Shown here piece by piece: positions 18,101 to 26,758 of a DNA stretch of 37,581 bases. Position numbers and translations under genes: made by a program. The DNA is from Rhizobiaceae bacterium (GTDB taxonomy: Bacteria > Pseudomonadota > Alphaproteobacteria > Rhizobiales > Rhizobiaceae), in contig JABSRX010000082.1 of the NCBI GenBank assembly GCA_013214695.1, positions 1-37,581 on the forward strand, written 5' to 3'. The notes under the pieces are model-generated. The model saw only the letters and a program-made list of their open reading frames with translations, was not told the DNA's origin and did no database searches. How positions within the stretch are numbered: the first letter of the stretch is position 1; each line of letters begins with the position of its first letter.

Positions 18101-18882
18101 TTAATAGTGATGCCTTTGCGGGCCTGTTGCGCGCGGCAGACACGATTGACGACGAAAAACTGGCGGACCAGGCTGAAACCCTGTTGGAAAATCAGTTTGC
18201 CAACGGGCGCTCGACTTTTGAAGATATTGAACTGCCGTTCACGGTCGCGACGGGCAGTCTGCGCATCAACAGCTTTGCGCTGGAAAATCCCAAGGTAAAA
18301 ATTGCCGGTTCCGGCAAGTATGAAATCGCCAATCGCCAAGCTGAGGTCGATGCCCGTGTGACCTATGATCCCGGCAAGGAAGTCGTGGTGGGTGCCCAGC
18401 CGGAATTCGCCCTGACGGCGGCGACCGTTGACGGTGTGTTGGATCACCAACTCGATGCCAGCCTGTTTTCGACTTATCTGGGCATGCGGGTCAGTGAGCG
18501 GCGCGAGCGTGAATTTGAAGCCCAGAGGTCGGAAATCCTGGAACGTCAACGGCTGCAGCAGGTGGCGCGCATTTACGCCTTGAAAGAACAGGTGAGACTG
18601 ATCGCCGAAGCCGAGCGCGAGCGCATCCGGTTGTTGGAACTGGAACAGGAACAGCAGCGCCGTCGCGAAGAAGCACGACGCCGTCGCGAGGAGATTGAGC
18701 GAAAGCGGATTGAGGCTGAGATCCTGGCGGCTGAGAAACGTGCTGCCAGGGAAGCCGCGTTGGAAGCCGGGCGCCGTGAGCGGCGTCAGGAAGAGATCGA
18801 CCTTCTGCGCGAACAGGCCAAAGAAGCGGCCGACCGGATTCGCCTCGACACCTACGACGACGCGACGACAGCAACCGAGTAG
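15103..18882 (+). CDS. AsmA family protein
   Basis: N-terminal TM plus ALIGPSYVDWNQFKSRFEQEASLTLGLPVKVKGTAGIRLLPLPSVTFTDIEVG. C-terminal AsmA_2-like region followed by a long charged coiled coil. Confidence 0.88.
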   Translation: MRFFAFLGSLLVIALLAALIGPSYVDWNQFKSRFEQEASLTLGLPVKVKGTAGIRLLPLPSVTFTDIEVGASADSVPILVADSFKIDIELAPLLKGNVVVVDMQMANPTMNIALDQQGQLDVPEFASPRQELQGANVSLENISITNGQVQITDARYDRTIQVENIDATASAKLLTGPWQVEGTASHDEERYRIGVLTGSWQETEQIRLTVDVDAQNLPYDLQFNGPLSMKGGVPTWKGTLKLAPMGNQNADELIAFRRPGRDAAFPVRLESELELVSGGASVPSFELKIGDSDDPYTLNGNGQAVFGEDVSFRIRAEGQQVNVERFSTQQGTGIDFTQRLAIFREFLARIPQFEADGEINLYLPAVVAGDTVIREVGMDLRPAPLGVGWQISNLEAQLPGRTELRADGQLLLGDDFGYQGELILASSQPSGFAKWLGSEVSPAIRDLSAAGFSANALISGELIEFDNVEIILNREVLKGSIRRNAVEGARPELVAKLEGDAVDFDQLSSLFDLFAGGNAGDNANQNFVDRHDLDLDLKANSMAVAELQANDVIARLSLKGDNLIIDQLDIGDMNNAALSVVGTIEGIASQPDGRLSTKFEAQDPSAFLDVINKRFGPYPLVQRLIDDRQLIRATELTLDFEATNDGYSLKSTGFVGDSELEANLSGDDVSKPLEQQQLDAKLIAVNAEAAQLLLQLGVPVVPLEDTGRAAIRITSAGILEQGLQTNATLTVSGGYLSGEGTLKPTLEDDELTVSGNLKVKGELQDLDQAILLSGLPIPGFGDGNGVELETLLSINDSRFQARDLTGRVGGSKFSGDLTLNAQKRPRPELRGTINLTGLDGPTLAALVYSGSGDAEALTEDGEVIASQPVLSGLDAKLSLSADVVDVLDEYPPARMLKADLEIENGDISLQSLSANWLTGAISGDLSMAQSTAGRALNGQLQLENGDIGLVSRLAGLPRGLAGKLSVGGTFETAGSDSQSMLSQVTASGSVSVKQVSIDGFNSDAFAGLLRAADTIDDEKLADQAETLLENQFANGRSTFEDIELPFTVATGSLRINSFALENPKVKIAGSGKYEIANRQAEVDARVTYDPGKEVVVGAQPEFALTAATVDGVLDHQLDASLFSTYLGMRVSERREREFEAQRSEILERQRLQQVARIYALKEQVRLIAEAERERIRLLELEQEQQRRREEARRRREEIERKRIEAEILAAEKRAAREAALEAGRRERRQEEIDLLREQAKEAADRIRLDTYDDATTATE

Positions 18883-18883
18883 A

Positions 18884-19123
18884 CTAGTCGCCGGCTTTGG
18901 ATTGTTCGGCTGTGCTGAGCTTGGCCTTCAAATCGCGGAGCAAAAACAGCCGCAAGGCCGACGACAGGTTTTCATCTTCGCCGCGTCGCAAATCCACCTG
19001 TGTCACGAGTTGCGCAAGCGAGATCTTGCGGCGCGCTGCAATCGCCTTCAATTCGTTCCAGAATTCATCTTCCAGTGAAAAGGACGTTCGGTGTCCGCGA
19101 ATGGAGACGGAGCGTTTTTTCAT
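18884..19123 (-). CDS. Ribbon-helix-helix domain protein
   Basis: MKKRSVSIRGHRTSFSLEDEFWNELKAIAARRKISLAQLVTQVD, typical of the alphaproteobacterial RHH family. Confidence 0.85.
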   Translation of the reverse strand: MKKRSVSIRGHRTSFSLEDEFWNELKAIAARRKISLAQLVTQVDLRRGEDENLSSALRLFLLRDLKAKLSTAEQSKAGD

Positions 19124-19127
19124 TCAC

Positions 19128-19673
19128 TCACTTTTTGCGGAAAGCGTCCAGCGACACGACTTCGGCAGAGCTTTCTTCTTCAGCCTCTGTGGCTTCAGAT
19201 TCGGCGCTGCCGGAAGTCAGCTTCTCCAGCTCCGGAGGCGAGGGCAGGGCGCCTGTCTCGACGGCTGTTGCGGCATCCTCCTCGTCTGGCTCTTCAACCG
19301 CTTCAAACTGCAGACCAAACTGCACTGACGGGTCAAAGAACCCGCGGATAGCTGAATAGGGAATGGACAGGGCTTCAGGAATGTTGTCGAAAGACAGACC
19401 GATGGAGAAGCCGTGGTCGGTGGTTTCCAGATCCCAGAACTGGTGCTGCACCACGATGGTCATTTCCTCGGGATACTTTTCCCGCATGCGGCTCGACATA
19501 CGCACCCCGGCATATTGGGTGTCGAAGGTGATGTAGAAATGATGATCACCGGGCAAACCCGTGCGCGCCACTTCCTGTAGCACTTTTTTCACCACACCGC
19601 GCAATGCCTCCTGAGCCAGGACATCATAACGGATGAGATCTTCAACCTCTGGGGTTTTGGGCGTATCGGACAT
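19128..19673 (-). CDS. sspB: SspB family ClpXP adaptor
   Basis: IRYDVLAQEALRGVVKKVLQEVARTGLPGDHHFYITFDTQYAGVRMSSRMREKYPEEMTIVVQHQFWDLETTDHGFSIGLSFDNIPEALSIPYSAIRGFFDPSVQFGLQF: alphaproteobacterial SspB signature. Confidence 0.9.
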   Translation of the reverse strand: MSDTPKTPEVEDLIRYDVLAQEALRGVVKKVLQEVARTGLPGDHHFYITFDTQYAGVRMSSRMREKYPEEMTIVVQHQFWDLETTDHGFSIGLSFDNIPEALSIPYSAIRGFFDPSVQFGLQFEAVEEPDEEDAATAVETGALPSPPELEKLTSGSAESEATEAEEESSAEVVSLDAFRKK

Positions 19674-19756
19674 CGGTAAAGGTGGTTCGAGGGTCTTGGT
19701 TAACGAGTATAGCGTCAGCCAATGCAATGCGCACTAGGGCGGACAAAGAAATTAGT

Positions 19757-20100
19757 GGAGGTTTCTGTTGCCAGGTACCTCCGAACCCCGCCTAGCGGAG
19801 CGAACCGCTAGGAGTTCAAGTGAAACATTTCGCGCAGCTTAAGCTGCGAGGCGTGCTTCCGCATAGTTGTTATCATTTGCAACTATTATAATGGCCCGAT
19901 ATCGGTGGGTACCATGCCGAGTGAAAACGCAGTCTTTACACCCTCGTCGATCCTATTTCGCCCCCGCCAAACCGCATCTCAGCGACGCAAAATGCAGTTT
20001 GGTGGAGGCGCCGGGTACCGCCCCCGGGTCCGAATGGCTTATTACAAAGGTCATTTATCACCATAGTCGGGTTGCCCCGACGAACCCAATATAGGGTTCC
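19757..20100 (-). ncRNA. ssrA: tmRNA, circularly permuted two-piece form; tag ANDNNYAEARLAA (outer ends approximate)
   Basis: On the minus strand: acceptor piece ending CCGGGGGCGGTACCCGGCGCCTCCACCA (CCA end at 20000), then a coding piece from 19965 GGGGGCGAAATAGGATCGACGAGGGTGTAAAG; tag GCAAATGATAACAACTATGCGGAAGCACGCCTCGCAGCTTAA at 19880-19839. GGGGGCG pairs with CGCCTCC. Confidence 0.95.
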
Positions 20101-20156
20101 TGAAGGGTGGTGAAAAGGGCCTTTGAGGATTATGCGGAAGACTGGCTCCAGCCAAC

Positions 20157-20187
20157 AAAAAAGGCGCCTGGTTGCCCGGCGCCTTTT
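20157..20187 (-). terminator. Intrinsic terminator downstream of DUF2853 gene
   Basis: AAAAGGCGCC-TGGTTGCCC-GGCGCCTTTT stem-loop. On the minus strand it is followed by TTTTTT. Confidence 0.8.
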
Positions 20188-20212
20188 GAGAAGCTTGGTT
20201 GTGCTGCAGCGA

Positions 20213-20554
20213 TCAGCCGTAGACGCTTTCTTTTCCGAAATGCTTGGTCAGCATGTAGTAGACCACTGCTCGGTATTTGTTGCGGTTGGACTTGCCATAG
20301 GTCTCGATGACCGACGCAATGCCCTCGTCCAGCGCAGGGCTGTCGGCCAGGCCAAGTTTTTTCATCAGGAAGTTCTTCTTGACGGTTTCCAGCTCAGCGT
20401 CGTCGGAGCCGGATACGGTTGACGCATCGTCGTTATAGATTGCCGGTCCGCAACCGATGGTCACCTTGGTGAGCAGGTCCATATCGGCTGTCATGCCGCA
20501 CTTATTTTTCAGATCGTCGGCATATTTGGCGATCAGCTCATCGCGTTTGCTCAT
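20213..20554 (-). CDS. DUF2853 family protein
   Basis: MSKRDELIAKYADDLKNKCGMTADMDLLTKVTIGCGPAIYNDDASTVSGSDDAELETVKKNFLMKKLGL. Confidence 0.8.
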   Translation of the reverse strand: MSKRDELIAKYADDLKNKCGMTADMDLLTKVTIGCGPAIYNDDASTVSGSDDAELETVKKNFLMKKLGLADSPALDEGIASVIETYGKSNRNKYRAVVYYMLTKHFGKESVYG

Positions 20555-20759
20555 TTGAAAATCACTCCCAGTTGCACAATAGTTGCAGATTGTTGAATTC
20601 GTGCCGATAGACTAGTTGACCGGCCTTTGTTCATCAAGGCTGGAGCCAATATTTCCGGGGAGTTTGCTGCAGGACTATTGTGGACGGATATGTCAGGTGA
20701 TTGCCCATGTCTTCGCCATGGTAAACTGTGGTCCGTGATTCGAAGATGGCGGAGGCCCC

Positions 20760-21554
20760 ATGCGCCAATATTTAGACCTGCTGGATCTTGTGCTTTCCCA
20801 AGGCAGCGATCGCGGTGACCGGACCGGTACCGGCACGCGCTCGGTTTTTGGCCATCAGATGCGGTTTGACCTGGGCAAGGGTTTCCCCGTCCTGACCACG
20901 AAGAAGCTGCATCTGAAATCGATCATTCATGAACTGCTGTGGTTTTTGCAAGGCGAGTCCAACATCGCCTATCTGAAGGCCAATGGGGTATCGATCTGGG
21001 ATGAATGGGCCGACGAGAATGGCGAACTAGGGCCGGTCTATGGGGTCCAGTGGCGCTCCTGGCCCCGGGGGGATGGCACCACGATCGACCAGATCGCCGG
21101 GGTGATTGAGCAAATCAAATCCAACCCGAATTCACGGCGGCTGATCGTTTCTGCCTGGAACCCTGCCTTGGTCGATCAGATGGCGCTGCCGCCGTGCCAT
21201 GCGCTGTTTCAGTTCTATGTGGCTGACGGCAAGCTTTCCTGTCAGCTCTATCAGCGATCCGGTGACATCTTCCTCGGTGTGCCGTTCAACATCGCCTCCT
21301 ACGCCTTGCTGACGATGATGATGGCTCAGGTCTGTGACTTGGAGCCGGGTGAATTCGTCCACACACTGGGCGACGCCCATCTCTATGCCAATCACTTTGA
21401 CCAGGCACGGGAACAGGTGACCCGCACGCCGAAACAATTGCCGTCGATGAAGATTAACCCTGATGTGAAAGACATATTTGCTTTCACTTTCGAGGATTTT
21501 GAACTGATCAACTATCAGGCTGATCCGCACATCAAAGCGCCGATTGCTGTTTAG
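20760..21554 (+). CDS. thyA: Thymidylate synthase
   Basis: [66 protein letters not shown]. Confidence 0.98.
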   Translation: MRQYLDLLDLVLSQGSDRGDRTGTGTRSVFGHQMRFDLGKGFPVLTTKKLHLKSIIHELLWFLQGESNIAYLKANGVSIWDEWADENGELGPVYGVQWRSWPRGDGTTIDQIAGVIEQIKSNPNSRRLIVSAWNPALVDQMALPPCHALFQFYVADGKLSCQLYQRSGDIFLGVPFNIASYALLTMMMAQVCDLEPGEFVHTLGDAHLYANHFDQAREQVTRTPKQLPSMKINPDVKDIFAFTFEDFELINYQADPHIKAPIAV

Positions 21555-21563
21555 GAACCTTCT

Positions 21564-22076
21564 ATGTCTATCCAGATTTCCATCGTCGTTGCTGTCGCCG
21601 AGAATGACGTGATCGGTTTCGATGGTGATATGCCTTGGCAACTGTCGACCGATCTCAAACGCTTCAAAGCGCTGACCATCGGTAAGCCAATGATCATGGG
21701 GCGCAAAACCTTTGCAGCCATTGGTTCGGCTTTGCCGGGACGGACCTCGATCGTGATTACAAGGGACACCGAGTGGCAGGCTGAAGGGGTGGTGCCGGTT
21801 CACTCGATCGAAACGGCGATTGCGCTGGCCAAAGAGGTGGCGCAAAGCCAGGGTGGCGATGAGATCTGCATTGTCGGCGGTGGCAACATCTATCAGCAAT
21901 CGATTGATATGGCTGATGTAATTCACCTGACCCGCGTACATGCGACGCCGACGGGGGACACGGTTTTCCCAAAGATCGACTCGCAGAAGTGGCAGGAGGT
22001 GAGTCGGGAGGAGGTGCCTGCCGGGGAAAAAGACACCGCCGAGACAACCTACATTGTCTACCAACGGCGCCGTTAG
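21564..22076 (+). CDS. folA: Dihydrofolate reductase
   Basis: ENDVIGFDGDMPWQLSTDLKRFKALTIGKPMIMGRKTFAAIG; IVGGGNIYQQSI. Confidence 0.97.
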   Translation: MSIQISIVVAVAENDVIGFDGDMPWQLSTDLKRFKALTIGKPMIMGRKTFAAIGSALPGRTSIVITRDTEWQAEGVVPVHSIETAIALAKEVAQSQGGDEICIVGGGNIYQQSIDMADVIHLTRVHATPTGDTVFPKIDSQKWQEVSREEVPAGEKDTAETTYIVYQRRR

Positions 22077-22228
22077 GCAACGATAACGCAATTGTGTCGC
22101 AGGAAACGGTACGAAAACCACGCTGAATTTGGGTACTTGCGCGTTGAAAGCGGGTCTCGGCGTCCCTATAACAACACCAGAACTCAACGCTTGCAGTCAT
22201 TTGGCTGCGCCTAACTCAAGGACACGAT

Positions 22229-23356
22229 ATGCCCTGGAGCAACCAGACCGGTGGCGGTCACAATAATGGCAGCGGCAATGGCGGCGGCGGCCCGTGGGGA
22301 CAACCTCCCCGTGGACCTCAGCGTCCCGGCGGCGGCGGTGGTGGCGGACAGCAACCACCTGATCTCGAAGAAATTTTGAAGCGCGGCCAAGACCGGCTGA
22401 AGAGCGTCATTCCCGGCGGTGGCGGCGGCGGTGGTCGCGGCATTGGCGCGATGGGTCTTGGCATCATCATCCTGGCAGCAGCCGGCCTTTATGCCTTCTC
22501 CAGCGCCTACCAAGTGGAAGCGGATGAGCTGGCAGTGGAAACCGTTTTCGGTGTGCCACGTGATGACGTCAATGAAGCCGGTCTGCACTTTGCTTTCTGG
22601 CCGTTTGAACGGGCCGACAAAGTCAATATCGGTGTGCGCCAGGTGAACATTGGTTCAACCGGTCGCGGCGGTTCCCGTCAGGGCCTGATGTTGTCGGGTG
22701 ACCAGAACATCGTCGATGTGACGTTTGCCGTTCAGTACAGCGTCAGCAATCCAAAGGACTTCCTGTTCAACGTCGATGACCCGAGCGGCATGGTTGAAGA
22801 AGTGGCTGAAAGCGCCATGCGTGAAGTCGTTGGTCGCCGTCCGGCGCAGGACATCTTCCGTGATGACCGTGAAGGTATCGCGCTGGAGGTGCGTCAGATC
22901 ACGCAAACGATCCTCGATCAGTATGGCACCGGTATCGGCATCCGGGTCTTGAACTTGGAGGACGTGGCTCCACCACCAAAGGTGGCAGATGCGTTTGACG
23001 AAGTGCAGCGTGCTGAACAGAACGAAGACCAGTTCCAGGAAGAAGCTAACCGCTACAGCAACAAAGCGCTGGGTGAAGCCCGCGGTGAAGCGGCGCAGAT
23101 CCGCGAAGACGCGGCTGGTTATAAAAACCGGATCGTTCAGGAAGCCCAGGGTGAGGCCCAGCGTTTCCTTTCGGTCTACGAACAATATGCGAAAGCCCCA
23201 GAGGTAACCCGTAAACGCCTGTTCCTGGAGACCATGGAAGGCGTTTTGAAAGACTCAAACAAAGTGATCATGGAAGCCGGACAGAACGGCGGCACCGGTG
23301 TGGTGCCCTATTTGCCACTGCCTGAAATCAGCAAGCGCAGCGGAGGAACAAACTAA
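22229..23356 (+). CDS. hflK: FtsH protease activity modulator HflK
   Basis: Gly-rich N-terminus, TM, then SPFH domain; overlaps the hflC start; conserved HflK/HflC pairing. Confidence 0.96.
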   Translation: MPWSNQTGGGHNNGSGNGGGGPWGQPPRGPQRPGGGGGGGQQPPDLEEILKRGQDRLKSVIPGGGGGGGRGIGAMGLGIIILAAAGLYAFSSAYQVEADELAVETVFGVPRDDVNEAGLHFAFWPFERADKVNIGVRQVNIGSTGRGGSRQGLMLSGDQNIVDVTFAVQYSVSNPKDFLFNVDDPSGMVEEVAESAMREVVGRRPAQDIFRDDREGIALEVRQITQTILDQYGTGIGIRVLNLEDVAPPPKVADAFDEVQRAEQNEDQFQEEANRYSNKALGEARGEAAQIREDAAGYKNRIVQEAQGEAQRFLSVYEQYAKAPEVTRKRLFLETMEGVLKDSNKVIMEAGQNGGTGVVPYLPLPEISKRSGGTN

Positions 23357-24261
23357 TGGGTAATCGTTTTGGTCTTTTCCTGGCCGCCATCGGTGTGGCC
23401 TTGCTGACACTGTGGAGCGCTTTCTTCATTGTTGACGAGCGTGAGCAGGCAATTGTTCTGCGCTTTGGTGAGATTGTCCGGGTCGAAAAGGATCCTGGCT
23501 TGAACTTCAAGCTGCCGTTCGGCTTTGCCGGTCTCGACACGGTGTTGATCATTGAAGATCGTCTGCTGCGCTTTGATCTGGCCGACATTCGTGTCCAGGT
23601 TTCCGGTGGTAAGTTTTACGAGGTGGATGCCTTTATGACCTATCGGATCGCTGACCCGCGCAAATTCAGAGAGCAGGTTGGCGCCTCACTGCAACAGGCT
23701 GAGACGCGCCTGCGTTCACGTCTCGACGCTGCTCTGCGTCAGACCTATGGTCGTCGCGGCTTTGAAGCTGCTCTTTCTGAAGAGCGTACCGCGATGATGG
23801 TTGAAGTGCGCGATCAGATGCGGCCTGAGGCTGAAAACCTTGGTATCGACGTGGTCGACGTGCGTGTTCGTCGTACCGATCTGACCGCTGAAGTATCGGA
23901 CCAGACATTCCAGCGCATGAGTGCCGAGCGTCTGGCGGAAGCGGAACGTATCCGTGCTCGAGGTCAGGAAGCTGCCCGCCGTATTCGTGCGGCAGCTGAT
24001 CGTCAGGTCGTTGAAATTAAAGCGGAAGCGCAGCGTGAATCCGAAATCCTTCGCGGTGAAGGCGAGGGTGAACGCAACCGTATCTTTGCTGAAGCCTACC
24101 AGAAGGATCCTGAATTCTTCGCCTTCTACCGCTCGATGGCGGCGTACAAGACGGCACTTGAAAATTCCGACACGACCTTGGTTCTGTCACCGCAGTCCGA
24201 GTTCTTCGAATTCTTCCAGGATGCGACCGGTCAGGCAGGTGCCTCAGCACCAGCCAATTGA
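23356..24261 (+). CDS. hflC: Protease modulator HflC
   Basis: SAFFIVDEREQAIVLRFGEIVRVEKDPGLNFKLPF; directly after hflK. Confidence 0.96.
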   Translation: MGNRFGLFLAAIGVALLTLWSAFFIVDEREQAIVLRFGEIVRVEKDPGLNFKLPFGFAGLDTVLIIEDRLLRFDLADIRVQVSGGKFYEVDAFMTYRIADPRKFREQVGASLQQAETRLRSRLDAALRQTYGRRGFEAALSEERTAMMVEVRDQMRPEAENLGIDVVDVRVRRTDLTAEVSDQTFQRMSAERLAEAERIRARGQEAARRIRAAADRQVVEIKAEAQRESEILRGEGEGERNRIFAEAYQKDPEFFAFYRSMAAYKTALENSDTTLVLSPQSEFFEFFQDATGQAGASAPAN

Positions 24262-24279
24262 TAGCCGGAGGCCCGCCAT

Positions 24280-24465
24280 ATGGTGGAGCTGTTCAGCATC
24301 ATCGGTGTATTTCTAGCAATCGAAGGCGCGCTCTATGCGGGCGCGCCTTCCATGGCCAAAAGATTGGCCTTTGATATCAGTCAAATGGACGAAGCCGTAT
24401 TGCGGCGGGCAGGCATTGTGGCGCTGTGTGTTGGTGTCGGCCTTGTTTGGATGGTCCGTGGCTGA
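24280..24465 (+). CDS. DUF2065 family membrane protein
   Basis: MVELFSIIGVFLAIEGALYAGAPSMAKRLAFDISQMDEAVLRRAGIVALCVGVGLVWMVRG; typical position after hflC. Confidence 0.85.
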   Translation: MVELFSIIGVFLAIEGALYAGAPSMAKRLAFDISQMDEAVLRRAGIVALCVGVGLVWMVRG

Positions 24466-24646
24466 CCTCTGGCGTAGCGCTAAATCTGCGCATTCTGTTG
24501 CTCAACACTTCCCCCTTCGCCGCTGCTGGTTTACCAATCGAGCAATCGTGTAAACAAAATTGCCGCAGGGCCTTTTCTCGCCATAATGTTTCGGGCTTGA
24601 TAGGGTAGGTGGAACGTCAAAAGTTCAAAGCATTTTCGGGAGCTGA

Positions 24647-26149
24647 ATGATGAAATTTGCTGCACTCTGGAAGGTGGCGCTGGTCGCAATGACCTTTGCC
24701 CTTGTCAATGTAGCCGGTGCCAATCTGGACAACAGGATGGTCGGATCAAGCGCCCACGCGGCTGGACCGGCCTCTGTGGCGGACTTGGCCGACAGCTTGA
24801 TCGGAGCTGTGGTCAACATTTCAACATCCCAGAACGTCAATGGTCCTGAAAACAACGGGCCGCTGCCGCGTCCGCGGGTTCCAGAAGGATCCCCGTTCCA
24901 GGACTTTTTTGACGAGTTCTTCCGTCAGCAGGAAAACGGTGGCAACAACCGCCGTCGGCCGCGCAAGGTTCAGTCGCTCGGTTCCGGGTTTGTGGTTGAT
25001 CCCGAGGGCATCATCATCACCAATAACCACGTTATTGCTGATGCGGATGAAATTACCGTCGATTTTGCTGATGGTTCTTCGCTGATTGCTTCGGTTGTTG
25101 GTACCGACCCGAAAACCGATATCGCGGTTCTGAGGGTCACGCCGGAACAGCCGCTTCAGGCGGTGGAGTTTGGGACTTCCAAAAGCGCCCGTGTTGGTGA
25201 CTGGGTGATGGCGATTGGTAACCCATTCGGCCAGGGTAGCACAGTAACGCTGGGCATCGTTTCCGCGATCAACCGCGATATCCGTTCTGGTCCTTATGAT
25301 GACTTCATTCAGACCGATGCTGCGATCAACCGCGGTAATTCCGGTGGTCCGCTGTTCAACATGGATGGACAGGTGATCGGCATCAACACGGCGATCATCT
25401 CACCATCCGGGGGGTCAATCGGCCTTGGTTTTTCGATTCCCTCTGATCTCGCCATCAATGTCATCGGACAATTGCGTGAGTTCGGCGAAACCCGCCGCGG
25501 TTGGCTCGGTGTCAGCATTCAGCCTGTCACCGAAGACATAGCTGAAAGCCTGTCGATGGACGAAGCGCGCGGCGCTCTGGTTGCCGGCCTGACTGCCAAG
25601 GGGCCAGCCAAGAACTCCGGTATTCTTGTCGGTGATGTTATTTTAGAATTCGATGGCAAGCGGATCGCTCAGATGCGCGATCTGCCGCGCATCGTTGCCG
25701 AAACACCTGTCGGCAAGGCCGTTGATGTCGTCGTGCTGCGCAAGGGCAAGGAAGAGACCGTGCCCGTGACGCTTGGGCGTCTGGAAGACAGTGAAAAGCT
25801 GGCCAATGCTGGCGCAAATTCCAGCAATGAGGAGCCCGAAGCGGAACGTGTGATCACGGCGCTCGGCATGACATTTGACGAATTGAACGACGAATCGCGT
25901 GAGAAATATTCGATTTCGGCTGATATTACAGGCGTCGTTGTCACTGAGGTTGAGCCGGGTTCGGCTGCTGCTGAAAAGGGCATCGTCGCCGGCAGCGTGA
26001 TTTCCGAGATTGGTCAGGAAGCGGTCAACAAGCCGGAAGACGTGCAGACTCGTCTGGCGGTATTGGAAAAAGAAGGCCGCAAGAAAGCCCTGCTGCTGGT
26101 CGCTGCCAAAGATGGTCAACTGAGCTTCATCGTTCTGAAGCTGGACTGA
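24647..26149 (+). CDS. degP: Do/HtrA family serine endoprotease
   Basis: Signal peptide, SGFVVDPEGIIITNNHVI, DPKTDIAVLRV, QTDAAINRGNSGGPLFN, two PDZ-like regions. Confidence 0.95.
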   Translation: MMKFAALWKVALVAMTFALVNVAGANLDNRMVGSSAHAAGPASVADLADSLIGAVVNISTSQNVNGPENNGPLPRPRVPEGSPFQDFFDEFFRQQENGGNNRRRPRKVQSLGSGFVVDPEGIIITNNHVIADADEITVDFADGSSLIASVVGTDPKTDIAVLRVTPEQPLQAVEFGTSKSARVGDWVMAIGNPFGQGSTVTLGIVSAINRDIRSGPYDDFIQTDAAINRGNSGGPLFNMDGQVIGINTAIISPSGGSIGLGFSIPSDLAINVIGQLREFGETRRGWLGVSIQPVTEDIAESLSMDEARGALVAGLTAKGPAKNSGILVGDVILEFDGKRIAQMRDLPRIVAETPVGKAVDVVVLRKGKEETVPVTLGRLEDSEKLANAGANSSNEEPEAERVITALGMTFDELNDESREKYSISADITGVVVTEVEPGSAAAEKGIVAGSVISEIGQEAVNKPEDVQTRLAVLEKEGRKKALLLVAAKDGQLSFIVLKLD

Positions 26150-26173
26150 GCCGACGCTCAATAAGCAATAGGG

Positions 26174-26758
26174 TCAGGCGCCCTGTGTCGCCTGGCCCCG
26201 CCAATGCCCCGCCGATATTGTGTAAAGAACGTGCTTCTGCAGATGCGCGTGGCTGTCGGGAACCATCGGGTGGTCAAAGTCGCCATCGTCCACGCGATGC
26301 ATGCCCAGGCGCTTCATAACGGCAATTGAGGCATGGTTGTTGTGGACCGCGAAGGCAACAATTTCCGATAGGCCGACGTCTTCGAACCCTTGTTTGAGCA
26401 GGGCCATGCCCGCTTCCGTTGCAAACCCTTGCCCCCAATGCTTTGGGTTGTAGAGCCAACCGATTTCAACACAGGGGGTAAAGGGCGTGTCGTAATGGAC
26501 ATGGCCCAGGCCGGTCACGCCAACCGGTTCGCCGGTTGACTTCAAACAGGCGACGCCCCAGTCGACATCGGTTTCAGCATAGCCTTCCACCGCCTGCTCG
26601 ATCTTCTCATCAGCCTGCTGGCGCGTCATTCGCGTGACGTAGAAACGCCGAACTTCGGGGTCTGAATGAATGAAATGGAAGAAGTTGCGATCTTCTTGCG
26701 ACAACGTCCAGGGGCGCAGAATGAGCCGATCGGTCTCAATGCTGGTGTCGGTTTTCAT
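26174..26758 (-). CDS. GNAT family N-acetyltransferase (RimJ/RimL-like)
   Basis: TDRLILRPWTLSQEDRNFFHFIHSDPEVRRF; EIGWLYNPKHWGQGFATEAGMALL; HNNHASIAVMKRLGM. Confidence 0.92.
   Translation of the reverse strand: MKTDTSIETDRLILRPWTLSQEDRNFFHFIHSDPEVRRFYVTRMTRQQADEKIEQAVEGYAETDVDWGVACLKSTGEPVGVTGLGHVHYDTPFTPCVEIGWLYNPKHWGQGFATEAGMALLKQGFEDVGLSEIVAFAVHNNHASIAVMKRLGMHRVDDGDFDHPMVPDSHAHLQKHVLYTISAGHWRGQATQGA

Noticed and set aside
19791-19812. Inverted repeat CCTAGCGGAGCGAACCGCTAGG, considered as a terminator or operator near sspB
   Set aside because: It falls within the 3' part of the tmRNA coding piece and is best explained as a tmRNA structural helix/pseudoknot arm.
21132-22187. Minus-strand ORF of 351 aa spanning thyA/folA
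   Set aside because: Shadow of two well-identified genes on the opposite strand; no recognizable domain.
22250-22440. GGC/GGT-rich tract considered as a simple repeat element
   Set aside because: It encodes the ordinary Gly-rich N-terminus of HflK.
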